Origin: Capitella teleta
Lineage: Eukaryota > Annelida > Polychaeta > Capitellidae
Assembly (NCBI GenBank): GCA_000328365.1
Contig: KB309773.1
Location: 330,018-394,017 of the forward strand
Direction: 5' to 3'
DNA length: 64,000 bases
A program made the position numbers and the translations under genes. Positions 12,600-24,507 of the stretch are shown piece after piece (position 1 is the stretch's first letter; every line of letters begins with the position of its first letter). Below the pieces are notes generated by a model. The model was not told the DNA's origin. It saw only the letters and a list, made by a program, of their open reading frames with translations, and did not search any database.

Positions 12600-14086
12600 A
12601 ACCCCGACACAGGTGGGGGTGATGTGATAATCCAATCGGCATCAAAGGGATGATACCAAACAATTTGCTTCATGAACACCTATTTCTGTGACTGGGCTGA
12701 TAAGATTATAGTGGCCGCGGTCGCTTGTAAATTTCGGGCATAAAATTAAAACCTGATTGAATATGGTCACGGTCCTCACACTAGGGGTGATGGGATGTCT
12801 TATGTCTCATTATTCTCTGTGTTCTATATTTGAGGGACCACGCCACACTCATGTAACATCAAACCCTTTCTAAATATTCATGGACATTTTTCGCTCAACT
12901 CGTCGTGTGATTGTTATTATGTTACTTTCCAATGGTCTGCTGACAAACGGGATACTTAATAATGAAAATAGTTGCGTAATCGGCAGACAATTGATTACCT
13001 ATTCATCGATAGGTTGCTTGTCTATCGCCATCTCTCTCCCTCTTTCTCTTGGTGTTCAGAATTGATTGGTCTCCATAATTCTCCATCATGATGTACAAAT
13101 GATTGAATGATATTAACTTCAATATAAGAATATATATCACTCTATAAAATAAGGAAATCGACAACGTTATTCAATTACATAGAAGTCATAACAGTTCATG
13201 TTATATGTCCAACTGTAGTCAGTTTAGGGATGAAAGTATTAAACGGTGAAACATTGTATGTGGAGCATAGGGTGGGGCATAACATGCGCTGACTCACTAG
13301 GGAATTGCGCGCATTCGAGAATAATCTCAGCCATTGGTATAGGTCTAGAAAGAGACTACACAGGCTCCGCCTTCCTATTTCACTGGGATTAAGATGAACG
13401 CCTCCATATGTAACCGAGTGGTCGGTTGTCCCTGCCTAGCAATCAATTATCCTAGCCGTAATTGCGGGCCACTCGATCAGCCAACTAAATCCCATCTATG
13501 TATCCCTAGAGAATCAGCATATACCTGCCCCATTGAACAATTATGCGAGCGCCAGTCCATCATCCAATTAAGCTAATCATGTTGGCGATTGAAGCAGTGA
13601 AAGTCTTGAATCCATAGATCAAACCCAGCACGTCATTTTCACTACTCAATACGTAACTCACAGGCTGATGTTTGTCGCCCACGTGATCACCTCAAAGACG
13701 ATGCTTTATAGGCACAAGTAGAAGTTGAAACGTATGATATGCATGACATCTAATTGCAAGACTCACTAATAATTTCTTCATAGAAAATGACAGAGAAATA
13801 AAACTATCGCATTGACACTTTTAATATTCAAGACGATATTGACAACTGATGACAATGTAATACGATGGTGATTTTTTGGTACACAGGTCTACATGGTATT
13901 TATGCAAAGTTCACACAGATGGTATATTTCTCACGCATGCAATATATACATACTAATAATAGTTATTATAACACTAGAATGTTATGTGCTATTCAAAGTT
14001 ATGTAAGCTACCATTAACAATTATTTATCTGAAGGATTGCCACTCAACCCCAAGCATTCTGAAGCATTCCGAAGGAAACAAAAGAG

Positions 14087-15865
14087 TCAAACCAGGTGGT
14101 TCGGATTCCTGCAATGATCAATACCAGTCAGTGGATACGATTGCGAAGAACCGTTGGAGGGAAACAATCTGGGCTCACCATTACAGTGTTCACATTTTTG
14201 GCACACATCGTCGGGATGCTTGGGTTCTGGGTCTCTGGAGAACGTACTTCCTCGACTGTAGGGTCCATGTCGAGTGGACAGGAAGCGAAACAAATCAACG
14301 ACTAACTCCAGAATCTCCACTATCGTAATCACAGAAATCCCAACCCACAATCCAAGCTGTCCTCCCAGATCCGAAAGCAACTGCGATTGAACGTAATCCT
14401 CGGACTCTTCAGTTTTGAGGACATTGGAATCAGCTATGTAAACATTCAAACGGGCAAAGTCCTGCATGGCACGGCGCCGATTCGACGGATCGAAATAGTT
14501 CCCGTAAAGCTCAATCTTCTCGGCGTCCTCGGGGCCGGTGAAACGTGCCGGGTAATTCTCGGCGTGAAATATATCGATATAAGCTTCTTCACCATCAAAA
14601 CTTTCTGCCGGCCATTTCGAAAGGCTGTAAGTGACGTCATAACTGATTTCGTTACACGGTGGGTGGCACCCGCAGTCCAGAATTGCACTTGTGTTCCGCG
14701 TTGTGTCAACTGTCGTATCTTTCACACACATAATCCTGGCATAAATTACTTTCACCGCGTCTAAGCATTCATCCGTGGCATTCTCCCGACAGTAATCAGG
14801 TAAAACTGAATCGTCATTACAGAAAACTGTCGCTGGGTATTGATCGTAGCCAGGCAGAGCGATATCCCGACAGCCACACTTATCAACAATTGCTCGCTGC
14901 AAACACATCTTCTGGCAAGAGATTAAACGGTACTGCTTACCCCGGTCTCCAAAAGGATTGCTAGGCGAACAGTTACCATGCGGAGCCCCAATGCGTATTG
15001 TCTGCCGAGCTCGGACTCCAAAACTTACAGAATATCCTGGTGGCAGATCAAATCCTTCAGTGTGGGGGTATGGCTCCGTATTTGGAGGGTGTATGACCAC
15101 TCGAACTCCTTCGCTGCTGGACATTGGACTCAAGTACTCATGAGTTCCTGGAATAATACGAATGTTTTCATTTCGATCAAGCATTCCACTCCCGGTTAGC
15201 ACCGTCGTTGACCATCCATTCTCGAGGCCTTCTGCAAGGCTACTCTCGGGCACTCTGGTTGTAGGTGCTTCGTAGGTATAACAGTTGTAGTAATACGGAT
15301 CAAACAGGTGTTTAAAATCTTGTGTACGGTTACACGGATGGCCACCAAAACGGCAAGTCACAATGAACTCTTTGAAAGGAACTCCACCGGTAGCTATTAT
15401 ATCCCGATTTATATTGGTAGCGAACGTAGTTCTGGTGAGTACTGTTTGGAACATCTCACGGTCAACATCCGGAAGAAGGACCATTGGGCGATACTTGGAC
15501 GCAGTTTTGAGGTACTCATTGATGAACTGGTTGTCGGTGAGATTCTGTGCAGTGAGATTATTTGTCTCTCTCTTGAAGATATCATTGAGTTTGTTCAACA
15601 CTATGATGTCCAAATTACGCATATTGCACACAGAGATAGCAGGAAATGGAACGGCCAAAGGTAAGATTTCTATGCTGACCTTCTTTGGGTATGAGTAGTA
15701 CTTCCGCAAAAGCTGAGCAAACTGAAAGCAGAAAATGGAAGCAGCCGCTAAGCACACAACCGACCAGAATGCTCGTCCAAAAGATGATCGGGCTTTGATG
15801 GCTTTGGGGACACCATGCATTGTGGTGCCACCTGCAAACGCGTCCAGCAATCCAGGTAGTCCCAT
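14087..15865 (-). CDS. DEG/ENaC sodium channel subunit, gene A (complete, single exon)
   Basis: Predicted 592-residue subunit of a trimeric, voltage-independent, typically amiloride-sensitive cation channel of the plasma membrane. Visible in order: short cytosolic N-terminus with the family His-Gly gating motif (TTMHGVPKAI, residues 14-23), TM1 at about 32-54, the post-TM1 signature FPAISVCN (74-81), a large ectodomain with several N-glycosylation sequons, a cysteine-rich stretch (SCQKMCLQ, then KCGC, then CGCHPPCNE at 398-406), the pre-pore segment LLSDLGGQLGLW (496-507), the selectivity-filter position G-I-S (509-511), TM2 to about 528 and a 64-residue tail with a C-x-x-C pair. Length and architecture are normal for the family and nothing is missing. 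The ATG at 15865 has G at -3 and +4, and the next family motif follows at once, so the start is secure. No intron interrupts it. No canonical AATAAA is close downstream; an ATAAAT variant lies at 14023-14028. The gating stimulus (acid, peptide or mechanical) cannot be read from sequence. Confidence 0.95.
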   Translation of the reverse strand: MGLPGLLDAFAGGTTMHGVPKAIKARSSFGRAFWSVVCLAAASIFCFQFAQLLRKYYSYPKKVSIEILPLAVPFPAISVCNMRNLDIIVLNKLNDIFKRETNNLTAQNLTDNQFINEYLKTASKYRPMVLLPDVDREMFQTVLTRTTFATNINRDIIATGGVPFKEFIVTCRFGGHPCNRTQDFKHLFDPYYYNCYTYEAPTTRVPESSLAEGLENGWSTTVLTGSGMLDRNENIRIIPGTHEYLSPMSSSEGVRVVIHPPNTEPYPHTEGFDLPPGYSVSFGVRARQTIRIGAPHGNCSPSNPFGDRGKQYRLISCQKMCLQRAIVDKCGCRDIALPGYDQYPATVFCNDDSVLPDYCRENATDECLDAVKVIYARIMCVKDTTVDTTRNTSAILDCGCHPPCNEISYDVTYSLSKWPAESFDGEEAYIDIFHAENYPARFTGPEDAEKIELYGNYFDPSNRRRAMQDFARLNVYIADSNVLKTEESEDYVQSQLLSDLGGQLGLWVGISVITIVEILELVVDLFRFLSTRHGPYSRGSTFSRDPEPKHPDDVCQKCEHCNGEPRLFPSNGSSQSYPLTGIDHCRNPNHLV

Positions 15866-17468
15866 GACTAGAACACTGCCACATCACTTAATCCAAAGCA
15901 TGCGAAACTCCCATCTGTTCCGAGCACTGCGTCGCTTGTATCTGTGGCGGCGGCTTGGTCCAAGCTGTAGAGTAAAGGGGGCCAGCCGGCTACATTAATC
16001 TTTGCCTGCTTCGCATGCAGTCGCGATGCCTACTTAACCCAACTCTGCCTTCGCCACCTTATTACATTGGTTTAATGAGGAGGAGGTGGTGATATCCAAT
16101 CAAGTTTAGATCTTCTAATTGATGAAGCGTACTATCAGGGCTAAACAGGCATCTTTGTTTGGCGAAAATTGATATCGGGGCTTAATAGACTGATCAATAT
16201 ATACAGAGCCATCGTCGGCATTGCTCGTATACTTAAATCATTAGCCTTGTTGTAGGATGTAACATAATTTATAAAAATTGCATCGTCAGTGAGGGCCCGG
16301 AGTGGGGGCGTATGGCTATAAATATTACAAGCACAAGTCGACAATGGAGACGAATAGATCGGAGACCAATTTGACAGCCAGTTCACGGATTCCTTAAATC
16401 GACCTGAATTTTCCGCCAAACATACGCAAATTGAGCCGATTGAGATGTTTAATTATATCTTACAATGAGTGGGCTATTATTCACTTCACTCTTTCTCATT
16501 GGCTCAAAAGTGATGGCGCTCGAAATGCAAGTGATTTGGTCGCAAAACCCGGATATTTCATAATGCTTGTGATACCAAAACAATTGAATACACGCGCTGG
16601 ACGCTGGTCAATAAAGATTTATGTATTATACAAAATTGTAACAACGGAAAAGAAAATAGACACCATTAGGGTTTCGGTTGATGCCATATTTGCAAATGCT
16701 AAAGCATTAGGCTTTTGAGCCAATGATTCAAGGTTAGCATATGCGGCTGAGATGCATCGAGTGCCAATGTTTCTCTGATTTGCCGCTCTGATGGTGTTCA
16801 TCTATGGCTGTGTCACACAAATAATGCTATTTCCCACTTGTAATGTTAAGTGCATACTAACTGTTATATAATAACATGATAATAATAATAACATGTTATT
16901 GTGATGGAGGAAAATAGTCAAGTGGATATATTCCTAATCTACAGTACTTCATCCTATAGACAGTGAGGCTGTGAGCCGCAGTTATGAATCAGACTAGACC
17001 ATAAAAGTCCGTATATTTGTCAGATGTGCCTCTAGCAAAATAGAATTGCGATTCTGTATCAGGTGCTTCTGCATAGTAATGAGTAGAAGGCGGTTGGGAT
17101 GTCTATAAGCTTGGACGGAGAAAACGGAAAATGAGGAATACGCTGTTTCATTCTGATGTCCCGAGTGAATTCATTTAATCATTACTAGTTATAACACGAT
17201 TGCCGTTTGATTACGTGATCACGGGAAGTCCCAATGGCGGCTCCAATTTTCGACTGATAGACTCATGAAAAATTTATCAGTCGTTGCGATTCTCAAAGAT
17301 TTAGCAATGCACTCTGGTGCCGAGGTGAGAACTTCAGAATAATGGCCTGTCAGAGCGCCGCTATTTGCGAAGCGGTCTGAAATGATATATCGTAAATAAT
17401 TGCTATGCCCCATGTTTCAGAACAAAATTGCATAACTCACATTACTGCGTTAACCCTGTTTGAAACTT
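15866..17468. other. Upstream region of gene A
   Basis: The first 200 bp are less AT-rich than the surroundings. No TATA box at a usual distance and no X-box were found. A TATAAATA string at about 16317 is some 450 bp away. A short palindromic ATAACATG/CATGTTAT pair lies near 16871-16899. Confidence 0.45.
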
Positions 17469-17523
17469 TCTGTTTTGTGGCCCGTATCACCCGACTATGT
17501 TGGGTCGAGCGGTAAACCTTAAT
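17469..17523 (+). mobile_element. SINE 3'-end fragment
   Basis: About 55 bp matching the SINE 3' end: a TCTGTTTTGTGGCCCGTATC-like stretch followed by TGGGTCGAGCGGTAAA in place of TGGGTGGAGCCGTAAA. Only the tail survives and no target duplication is evident. Diverged, so probably old. Confidence 0.55.
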
Positions 17524-17613
17524 CATGCTTTATATGCCTGATACTAATAATTGTCAAAATGTGTTTCTTCAACATAACACGAATGATGCAAATTTATTCT
17601 CATAAAGCAATAT

Positions 17614-18122
17614 ATGAGGGCTGTTCGATAAGTTCTTGGCCTAATATAGAACACGTTATCACAGATTCTGGAAATTTGACTTGAATATAGGTTAGTTTTC
17701 CAGATAAAAATTGTATAAGCATTGAATTTCCAAGATTATTTCAAGTGATTATCTGTGGCATCAATTTGAGTGATGCCGGGATCGGCATTTCGTCAAAATG
17801 CGGCAATTAAACTATTAATCACCGACGCATTTATCCGATATTTTTCTCATATACGCACCAAAGCAATGGAACAAAATGTGTTTGTGACAATATAATGGAA
17901 TTATCATAAAATAGTCAAATGAAGCCGAGAAGAAAGAACCAGTACTGACATAAAATTATATTCCCTCTGGTGATTAAACATTATTTGGAAAAAAATTATG
18001 TGAATTATACAATTACTTGACTAACTCATTTTTCGTGTGTGTTCATTTGCATGTTTGGGCCAAGTTTTATTGAAATTAATGCATCCGAAGTAGTTCTAAC
18101 GGTCCCGTAAACACGTTTCCAG

Positions 18123-18159
<37 letters not shown>

Positions 18160-18662
18160 TATTTTTACGTTTCGGCCAAACTTTAAAAATTAACAGATGA
18201 TTCAGGCTGATTACTTTATTTCTCCGAAAGAGCATCAGTTATTTCTTTCGTGAGATATCGAAGTATCATGCTAGGAAGCTAAGAATTATAATATCATTAA
18301 AATAAAGTTATATAATTATCCATTTTTGCGCATCAATATATGTGTACAGTCATTATTGTGTCACTCTATAATATTCATTTATACGCACATGTATAGTCAC
18401 ATATATTGAACTAAATTATCAGTAAGACAAAATCAATGAGGCGGCCGCAGACGCCTCAAGTATATGTCTCTTCTACACAAAAGAAATTAGGCTTTGACAG
18501 TGATATCGGTAAAAGTGCGCTCATTCAAAAACTAATTATGCCAGAGAAATAAAAAAACATCTATGTGATCTTCTGTATAATTGCTCTATCTAACATTCAA
18601 ATTTCACATCTCTAGTACTGCGCGTTCTGTATTAGGCCAAAAACTTTTCAAACAATCCTCGC
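17614..18662. mobile_element. Mariner-like inverted-repeat element, non-autonomous
   Basis: GAGGGCTGTTCGATAAGTTC at 17616, followed by TTGGCCTAATATAGAAC, has an imperfect inverted partner ending at 18660, whose reverse complement reads GAGGATTGTTTGAAAAGTTT followed by TTGGCCTAATACAGAAC. Similarity continues for about 70 bp (GAAATTTGACTTGAATATAG against GAAATTTGAATGTTAGATAG). Length near 1.05 kb, the GAGGGCTGTTC-type end and the adjacent TA at the left suggest mariner descent. No transposase motif is readable, and a 30-base T run at 18127-18158 lies inside. Confidence 0.5.
18127..18158 (+). repeat. Poly-T homopolymer
   Basis: About 32 consecutive T inside the mariner-like element. Confidence 0.9.
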
Positions 18663-19827
18663 ACAAGAGAGTATGAAGAAGAGAGGATAAAAAATAGACA
18701 CCCCCACACACACAATCAGTTTTACATTTTTTTTGCATGCAGTAATTCAATATAAGTAATCTCAGAATAAGAAGAACATTCGCCATTTCGTTAAATTTTA
18801 CAGCTTGCAAATCAGACATAAATCCTCCTTTCCAAATTACTTTGAATATTCTTAAAGTATGATACAATACATGTAACTATCAAAGCAATGGTTGTTGGTC
18901 TTGTTATGAAGGGATTCCTACCAATCTTCTTTCGCAAAAGAATGAAATTTAGTATAGTTACTGCATTATTATATTAAATATTTTAATAATTATGCTTCAG
19001 ACATTATCGCTATGTTGTCAACACCATTTCTTATATTTATTCCATGAGGGATTAACACTTACGCAAGATGTTGTAACGTTAAATTGAATAGCTCAAACTT
19101 AAATAAGTCGGGTTAGTTCTTAGAACTGGGCGTCTCTCCATGTATTCAATGGAAATCTATAGCCACGTTTAAGAGAGAAACACCCTTATGCAAACAGATG
19201 TCCTTTTGTGGGTCTGTTTGTGTAGTTTTATCGCAGTTTTTCGAAGAACACAGCATGAAATCCAATCACAAAGCGAATATATAGATTGGCATTATTCCAG
19301 ACGGGTTCATTGTGGTGTCCGTTGTATAGCATAACACGCAGAGCACCGATGAAGCTTATGGTTACAAAATAAAGGGACACATTTGAAAATTGAGGCAAGA
19401 CAATGGTGGATTTACGACAAAGAGAAACCACGAAGCCATTAAATCCAGCATTTACCGTGTCCTCAGTGTTATATATGTAATTTTGACCACCCAAGGCCAA
19501 CAAAATCCGTGTTATTGGCATTTATATTGAAGACTCTGTCAGTTGCATGAATGCTCTGCAATTGGCTTTTGGGTAGATCAACATGTTTGACTCAGGCTCA
19601 CTGAGCCAGTACGGCCAAAGGCATAATTCATCAACATTTCTATCTCTCTATTTTTATCTCTCTGTTTCTCTGTCTATCTCAGGAAATCGCGGCTCATTAA
19701 TATTCCCTCTTTGCAATTTGGAGCAAAACAATTAACATCAAAAAGAAAACGTATTACATTGCCACAAGATAATTCGTTCATTACAAAAATGCTCTAGAAT
19801 TATCATCATGATGAATTTTTGACGCTG

Positions 19828-19912
19828 AGAACTATTGAATTAATATAGAGGGTTAGGGGTTTTGACTCTGAGAATTATTGAATTATTATAGAGGGTTAGA
19901 TCTTTTGAGTCT
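19828..19912 (+). repeat. Two-copy direct repeat (about 45 bp unit)
   Basis: GACGCTGAGAACTATTGAAT...ATAGAGGGTTAG is followed by GACTCTGAGAATTATTGAAT...ATAGAGGGTTAG, separated by a few bases. Confidence 0.8.
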
Positions 19913-20009
19913 TGGATACGAAATACCAGCTTCCTGATCGACGAAACTTTGATTTATCAGCTAATAGCAAAAAATGTTCTCCTCGAGATATTGGCATTTT
20001 TATGCGGTG

Positions 20010-20322
20010 GCTGAAATAACTGAGTATGGCCGTTATATTGCTAAAATACTTAGTATGGCCATTATATTGCTAAAATAGCCGAGTACGGCCATAAGTCCAT
20101 TACATGGCTAGAATAAACAAGTACACTCATTATATTGCTAAAATAACTCTACGCCATTTTATTGCTAAATTACTGAGTACGGCCGCTACATCACTTAAAA
20201 CATTGAGTATGGCCTTTATATTGCTAAAGTAACCGATTACGGACATTATATTGCTAAATAGTTGAGTACAGCTATTATATTGCTATTGTATTGCTAAAAT
20301 AGCCAATGACGGCAATTGCATA
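20010..20322 (+). repeat. Minisatellite, about 29 bp unit, about 10 diverged copies
   Basis: Units follow the pattern GAGTAYGGCCATTATATTGC, then TAAAAT and two to four variable bases. Unit lengths run from about 26 to 38 bp and copies differ at several positions, so the array is old and not recently homogenised. Confidence 0.85.
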
Positions 20323-20793
20323 TGAAGATAAGGTATAGGAGCGAGGTATAAAATATTTATCTTTGGACTGTCAAGCGGTGTTAATTAAAAAAAAAAAAAA
20401 TGTGTTTAACAAACCTCTGTCTTTATCCACCGACAAATTGGTTCTTTTTACATTCATCTCTCCTCTGTCACACATCATATAAACCCTATTTCTACGACAC
20501 TGTCTGTAAAGACTTACTGTTGCTATCACATAAAGATGAAACTGGCAATTACCTCGCTGCCACAAGAACTGAGATGAGGAAGAAATAATTATATCTTCTA
20601 TGTAATAGAATTCTCAATGGTAAACATTTCTCAATTTCCCCTTCACAGGTTGAATTATTTATCAATATTTAGTATATTTACTATAACGTTGGTAACAATT
20701 GGCGATCATTAGCTAAATGTGTTTTTGCTTTATTTTCTTCATTTTTTGGTGTGTTGTTGTTGTTGTTGCTGGCCCTCCAGCTACCCACCAGTG

Positions 20794-20822
20794 TAATATA
20801 CATGCAGTGTGCATGTATATTA
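20794..20822. repeat. Perfect hairpin-forming inverted repeat
   Basis: TAATATACATGCA, a GTG spacer, then TGCATGTATATTA: 13 bp perfect arms with a 3-base loop. Confidence 0.9.
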
Positions 20823-23800
20823 TTCAATACTGATGATTACTGCATTATATCCGTATTCTGCATGAGTAATAAGTGATCGTGTACTGCAGTAGCTATTTCT
20901 TTCGTTTATAGACAAATGATCAAATTAATTTTGGAGGAAAAAGCAGGGAAAAATGGGTGGAGGCAAGGGGGGGGGGGGACTTCCAAAAGTATCTTTGAGT
21001 ATTTTGTAGCTATGCATGTGCAAATACTAGAACTGCAGCCGATCTGAGCCAGCCGGAAAAAAAAAGCACAGTTAGTCACCCACTGACCGACTAGCCAGCC
21101 GAAAAAAGCCTCAGCCACCCACAAATCAACTGGTACGGCCTACCCCATCAAGGCCACCTTATCCACCTGGCTTCAATCAACGCTATCTGATGACAGAATT
21201 TGTCCGGAAAGATGGAGGAGACGCGGAGGGAGGAGAGTCTAACGTGGGACATCGTCGCGAGCAGACGTATGGAGGCATGGGGTCCTCTGTCCAAACCCAA
21301 GACCTTTAGTTTCTTTCATATTTCTATTATTGTGAAAGTGGATAAAAGATCAGAAGAAGATCTAAAACGTCGTTACCTTTCATTATTTCTAACAGTATGT
21401 GGATAAGGTGTTTGTATCCGAGATCAAATCATGTTTACACCATAGATATGCTTAATCGTTACACCTTTGATACTTGAGATGACTATGGCTATTGTACAGT
21501 GTGCCCTGATTACCCTAAGATCAGCTGACAAAACCTCGGAATCACGGCGGTACAACGATCAACGTACGTGACACGTACACCCCAATTATCTTCTCATATA
21601 GGGTTTGTATATACTTATGGCGACTGTTGTACACGATTCAGCCTACTCCGTTTCTCACGTATGTCATTTAAATGAAAGGTCAGCTTATTTCCCTCTGAAG
21701 TACGGACCTGTCGCCGAAGAACGTCCCTTATAATTCAGAATCATCTCTGAGCGCCTGCGCACACAGCTAGAAAAATATACAAGTCATTTTAATGATTGTT
21801 TTCATGGTGAGAGGTGCGAACAACAGTTTGTTGGATTTAACATGTTGGGCTGAGAGGCGAAAGCAAAGAAAACACTGGAGATGTCGCTTGCGACATACAC
21901 CGCCCTCGTTTGTGCAGCCCAGATGTTGATGTCGACCAGAGTCACGAAGCATCAATAATCAAGGCCTGTGGTACTTACCTGGAGCTGAATGACCACCAGC
22001 GAGTTTTATTGCGGATAGGCTAACAGTGGTGCTGAAGATGACTATGATCATTACTAATTGTCCAAATGAGAAATATTATTCTAGTGAAATGAATCAGACA
22101 CAACAATTGTTGTGCAAACGAAACACGACCGTGTCGTGTGGTTTCAAATAAATTCAATTATTGCCTGCTGTAATTAAGTGCCCTTTATGTAACCTGTATG
22201 ATAGCCCAATCAGCGTACCGTGTGCTGTTTCATAGACATGTAAATGTATATGTATATGCTTAGCTGTTTTGGTCACAACTCTTTAAAATTAAAACGTTTT
22301 ACGATGCAGCGTATAATCTCGTTGCATGCGTATACTTTTGGATTTTAATGATAAACGAACAGAACTATTATTACGTGACTTAATCGCGGAATTTTAAGCA
22401 GTGGCGGATAAACTACGCTCTATTGAAATGTTCAGCCCATTGACCATTGCACTGGAATGGGAATCTCGTCAATTGACTATTAGTGATTAACGGACAGCGC
22501 TTTGCATAAGCTCGTGCAGATTGCACAATGCACATGTATGTATTCATTTATTCATTTACTACATATGTTTTGTGGCTGGCCACCTTTTTGAGAAAATATT
22601 GGGCCAATTGGTTCATGGAATTGAATGATTCGACACAAAAGCAAATGAAATTGGCTTTGATGTAAGATATGAGATTTCCGATTATTTTTCATACTATTAC
22701 CATACTATACACTCTGCCCCTTCTCAAGAAAAGAAATCCCCTTCTAGTTTCAGGTCGAGAAACCAAACCGGGAAATCTGTATCACTATAAAATTCAACAG
22801 GAGTCATCAGAACGCGACGACCTGACCTCATAATAATAGTGAAACGACATGCCATTTTTGAGCTAGTTGTTTGGAGCACATGCATCATTTACACAAGGAA
22901 AAGTAAAACAAACCTAGCATTTTGTTGTACATATCCAAAGCTGAAATGCTGCACGTGGGATACCAGAATAGCAAACATTAATGTTCCCAAGGTTCACTGA
23001 ATACCCCAATAATACATATATGGAATTAAGCATTGTATTGTCGTCCTGACTGAATCGGGTTACTATTAGCTATTTCGACAATTGTTTTGATCCTCTGCTC
23101 GTAATGTTTAAATAATTCATACAGTGTTTTCGGTAACGTGTCTCCAGCCCCAACCATGTTGTGAATTATGCATCCGACATCTATACATGGGAGACAGCCG
23201 TTAAATTATATCGTTTTCCATCTACCCGATGATTCTCTGAAGAATTTGAATGTAGAGAGTTCTTGACGGCTGGTAACATGGACCATAATTATGTAGTAGA
23301 GATAATGGTTTCCATCCATATTAATCGTTGCACTTGACAGTGTGGGTTAAACGAGTGGGGCACCAGAGTATTAGGTTCATGCCACCTTCTGATGACTCAT
23401 ACAAATATTGAAATCTGGATTTTTATGAGGATGATACTCGGTGATTCACAAATGAGATTTACAATACATTGTATAAGGAACAAACTACTTACTGCATGCA
23501 CACAAGTATATGAATATTGAGATACATTTGAAATGAAGCGAAAAAACAAACACACTGCAATTCAGTATAAGATTGGCGCAATGCATGACTCAGCTCCATG
23601 AAATGCCATCCCACTACTATAGTCCTCCGTACATCCAACATCCAAATACAGACAGCGCAGCATCTGAAGAAAGTTAAGACCCGCAAATTAAACCCAGGGT
23701 TAATGTCCTTGAAGTGCAGATAAAAGGAGTCGTTTGTGAGCTTGATGGTTCCTCTGCCCTTTGAAAGCGAAGGAAGTTTCCAACCTTCCTAACAAAGTCG

Positions 23801-23927
23801 GGAATTGTTCGGCAAATAAATGAAGCAGCGACGACGCATCATTTCCTTTCTTGTAGACCGCGGGGTTTATTGAAGGATTTTGTTGCCTTCATTCTGGTTT
23901 ATTGTCAACTCGTGTCACGGGGCAATT

Positions 23928-24005
23928 GTGTTTTCTCCTGTTGATCTTTGGGCTCATTATTGCCGAATACTGTTGTGGAGGTTTGATGTTCAATGTCCAT
24001 TGCAA
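23928..24005 (+). repeat. 78 bp direct repeat, copy 1
   Basis: Begins GTGTTTTCTCCTGTTGATCT and ends GTCCATTGCAA. It is followed by TAAAAAATGAATGAATGAAT, so it looks like a retroelement 3' end with an AATAAA-like signal and a (TGAA)n tail. It matches 24293-24370 at 74 of 78 positions. Confidence 0.75.
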
Positions 24006-24292
24006 TAAAAAATGAATGAATGAATAGGTGGAGTTTTACGGCACTTTGATACTGAAAGTATTATATTAGTGCCTCAAACGGTTAACAGGAAACGTAAGAA
24101 TTGTCGTCACAAGGAAGGTAAAAGTATCTCATAAAATCACCGCTGTTAAGCTAACGAGTAAGACACAAACTCAATTAGAAGTAAACGTTGAAAGCAAGGA
24201 AAAATCACCGACAACAGAGATGGACTTGGTATGACTAGATGTGATCAGCACAAAAGTAAAGATGAGACCAGCACAAATGTAGAGTTAAAATC

Positions 24293-24370
24293 GTGTTTTC
24301 TCCTGTTGATCTTTGGGCTCATTATTGCCGAATACTGCTTTGGAGGTTTGATGTTCTATATCCATTGCAA
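24293..24370 (+). repeat. 78 bp direct repeat, copy 2
   Basis: Partner of 23928-24005, 365 bp away, with the same left boundary but without the (TGAA)n tail. It is followed by the pyrimidine tract. Confidence 0.75.
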
Positions 24371-24386
24371 CTTCTCCTATTCCTGT

Positions 24387-24507
24387 ATGAAATTCATCTT
24401 TTTCCTCCTCCACCACCTCCTCCTCCTCCTCCTCCTCTCCTCTTCCTCCTCCTTTTCCTCCGTCTCTCCCTCCTTTCTTTCCTCCTCCTTCTCTCCCCCC
24501 TCCCAAT
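24387..24507 (+). repeat. (CCT)n polypyrimidine tract
   Basis: About 120 bases almost wholly C and T, with TCC repeats. The open frames on both strands here are compositional. Such tracts can adopt triplex structure. Confidence 0.9.

Larger units (their letters stand above)
11751..14086. other. Sequence downstream of gene A, no gene seen
   Basis: Contains the T-rich and A-rich tracts and presumably the gene A 3' UTR at its right end. No canonical AATAAA on the minus strand close to the stop. Confidence 0.55.
18663..23927. other. Intergenic, minisatellite and hairpin only
   Basis: Holds the two-copy repeat, the minisatellite, the hairpin and a G run near 20968-20979. No supported gene. Confidence 0.55.

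Noticed and set aside
14096-15698. Several plus-strand and alternate minus-strand open frames across gene A, and likewise across gene B
   Set aside because: They are shadows of the channel coding sequence with no motifs of their own.
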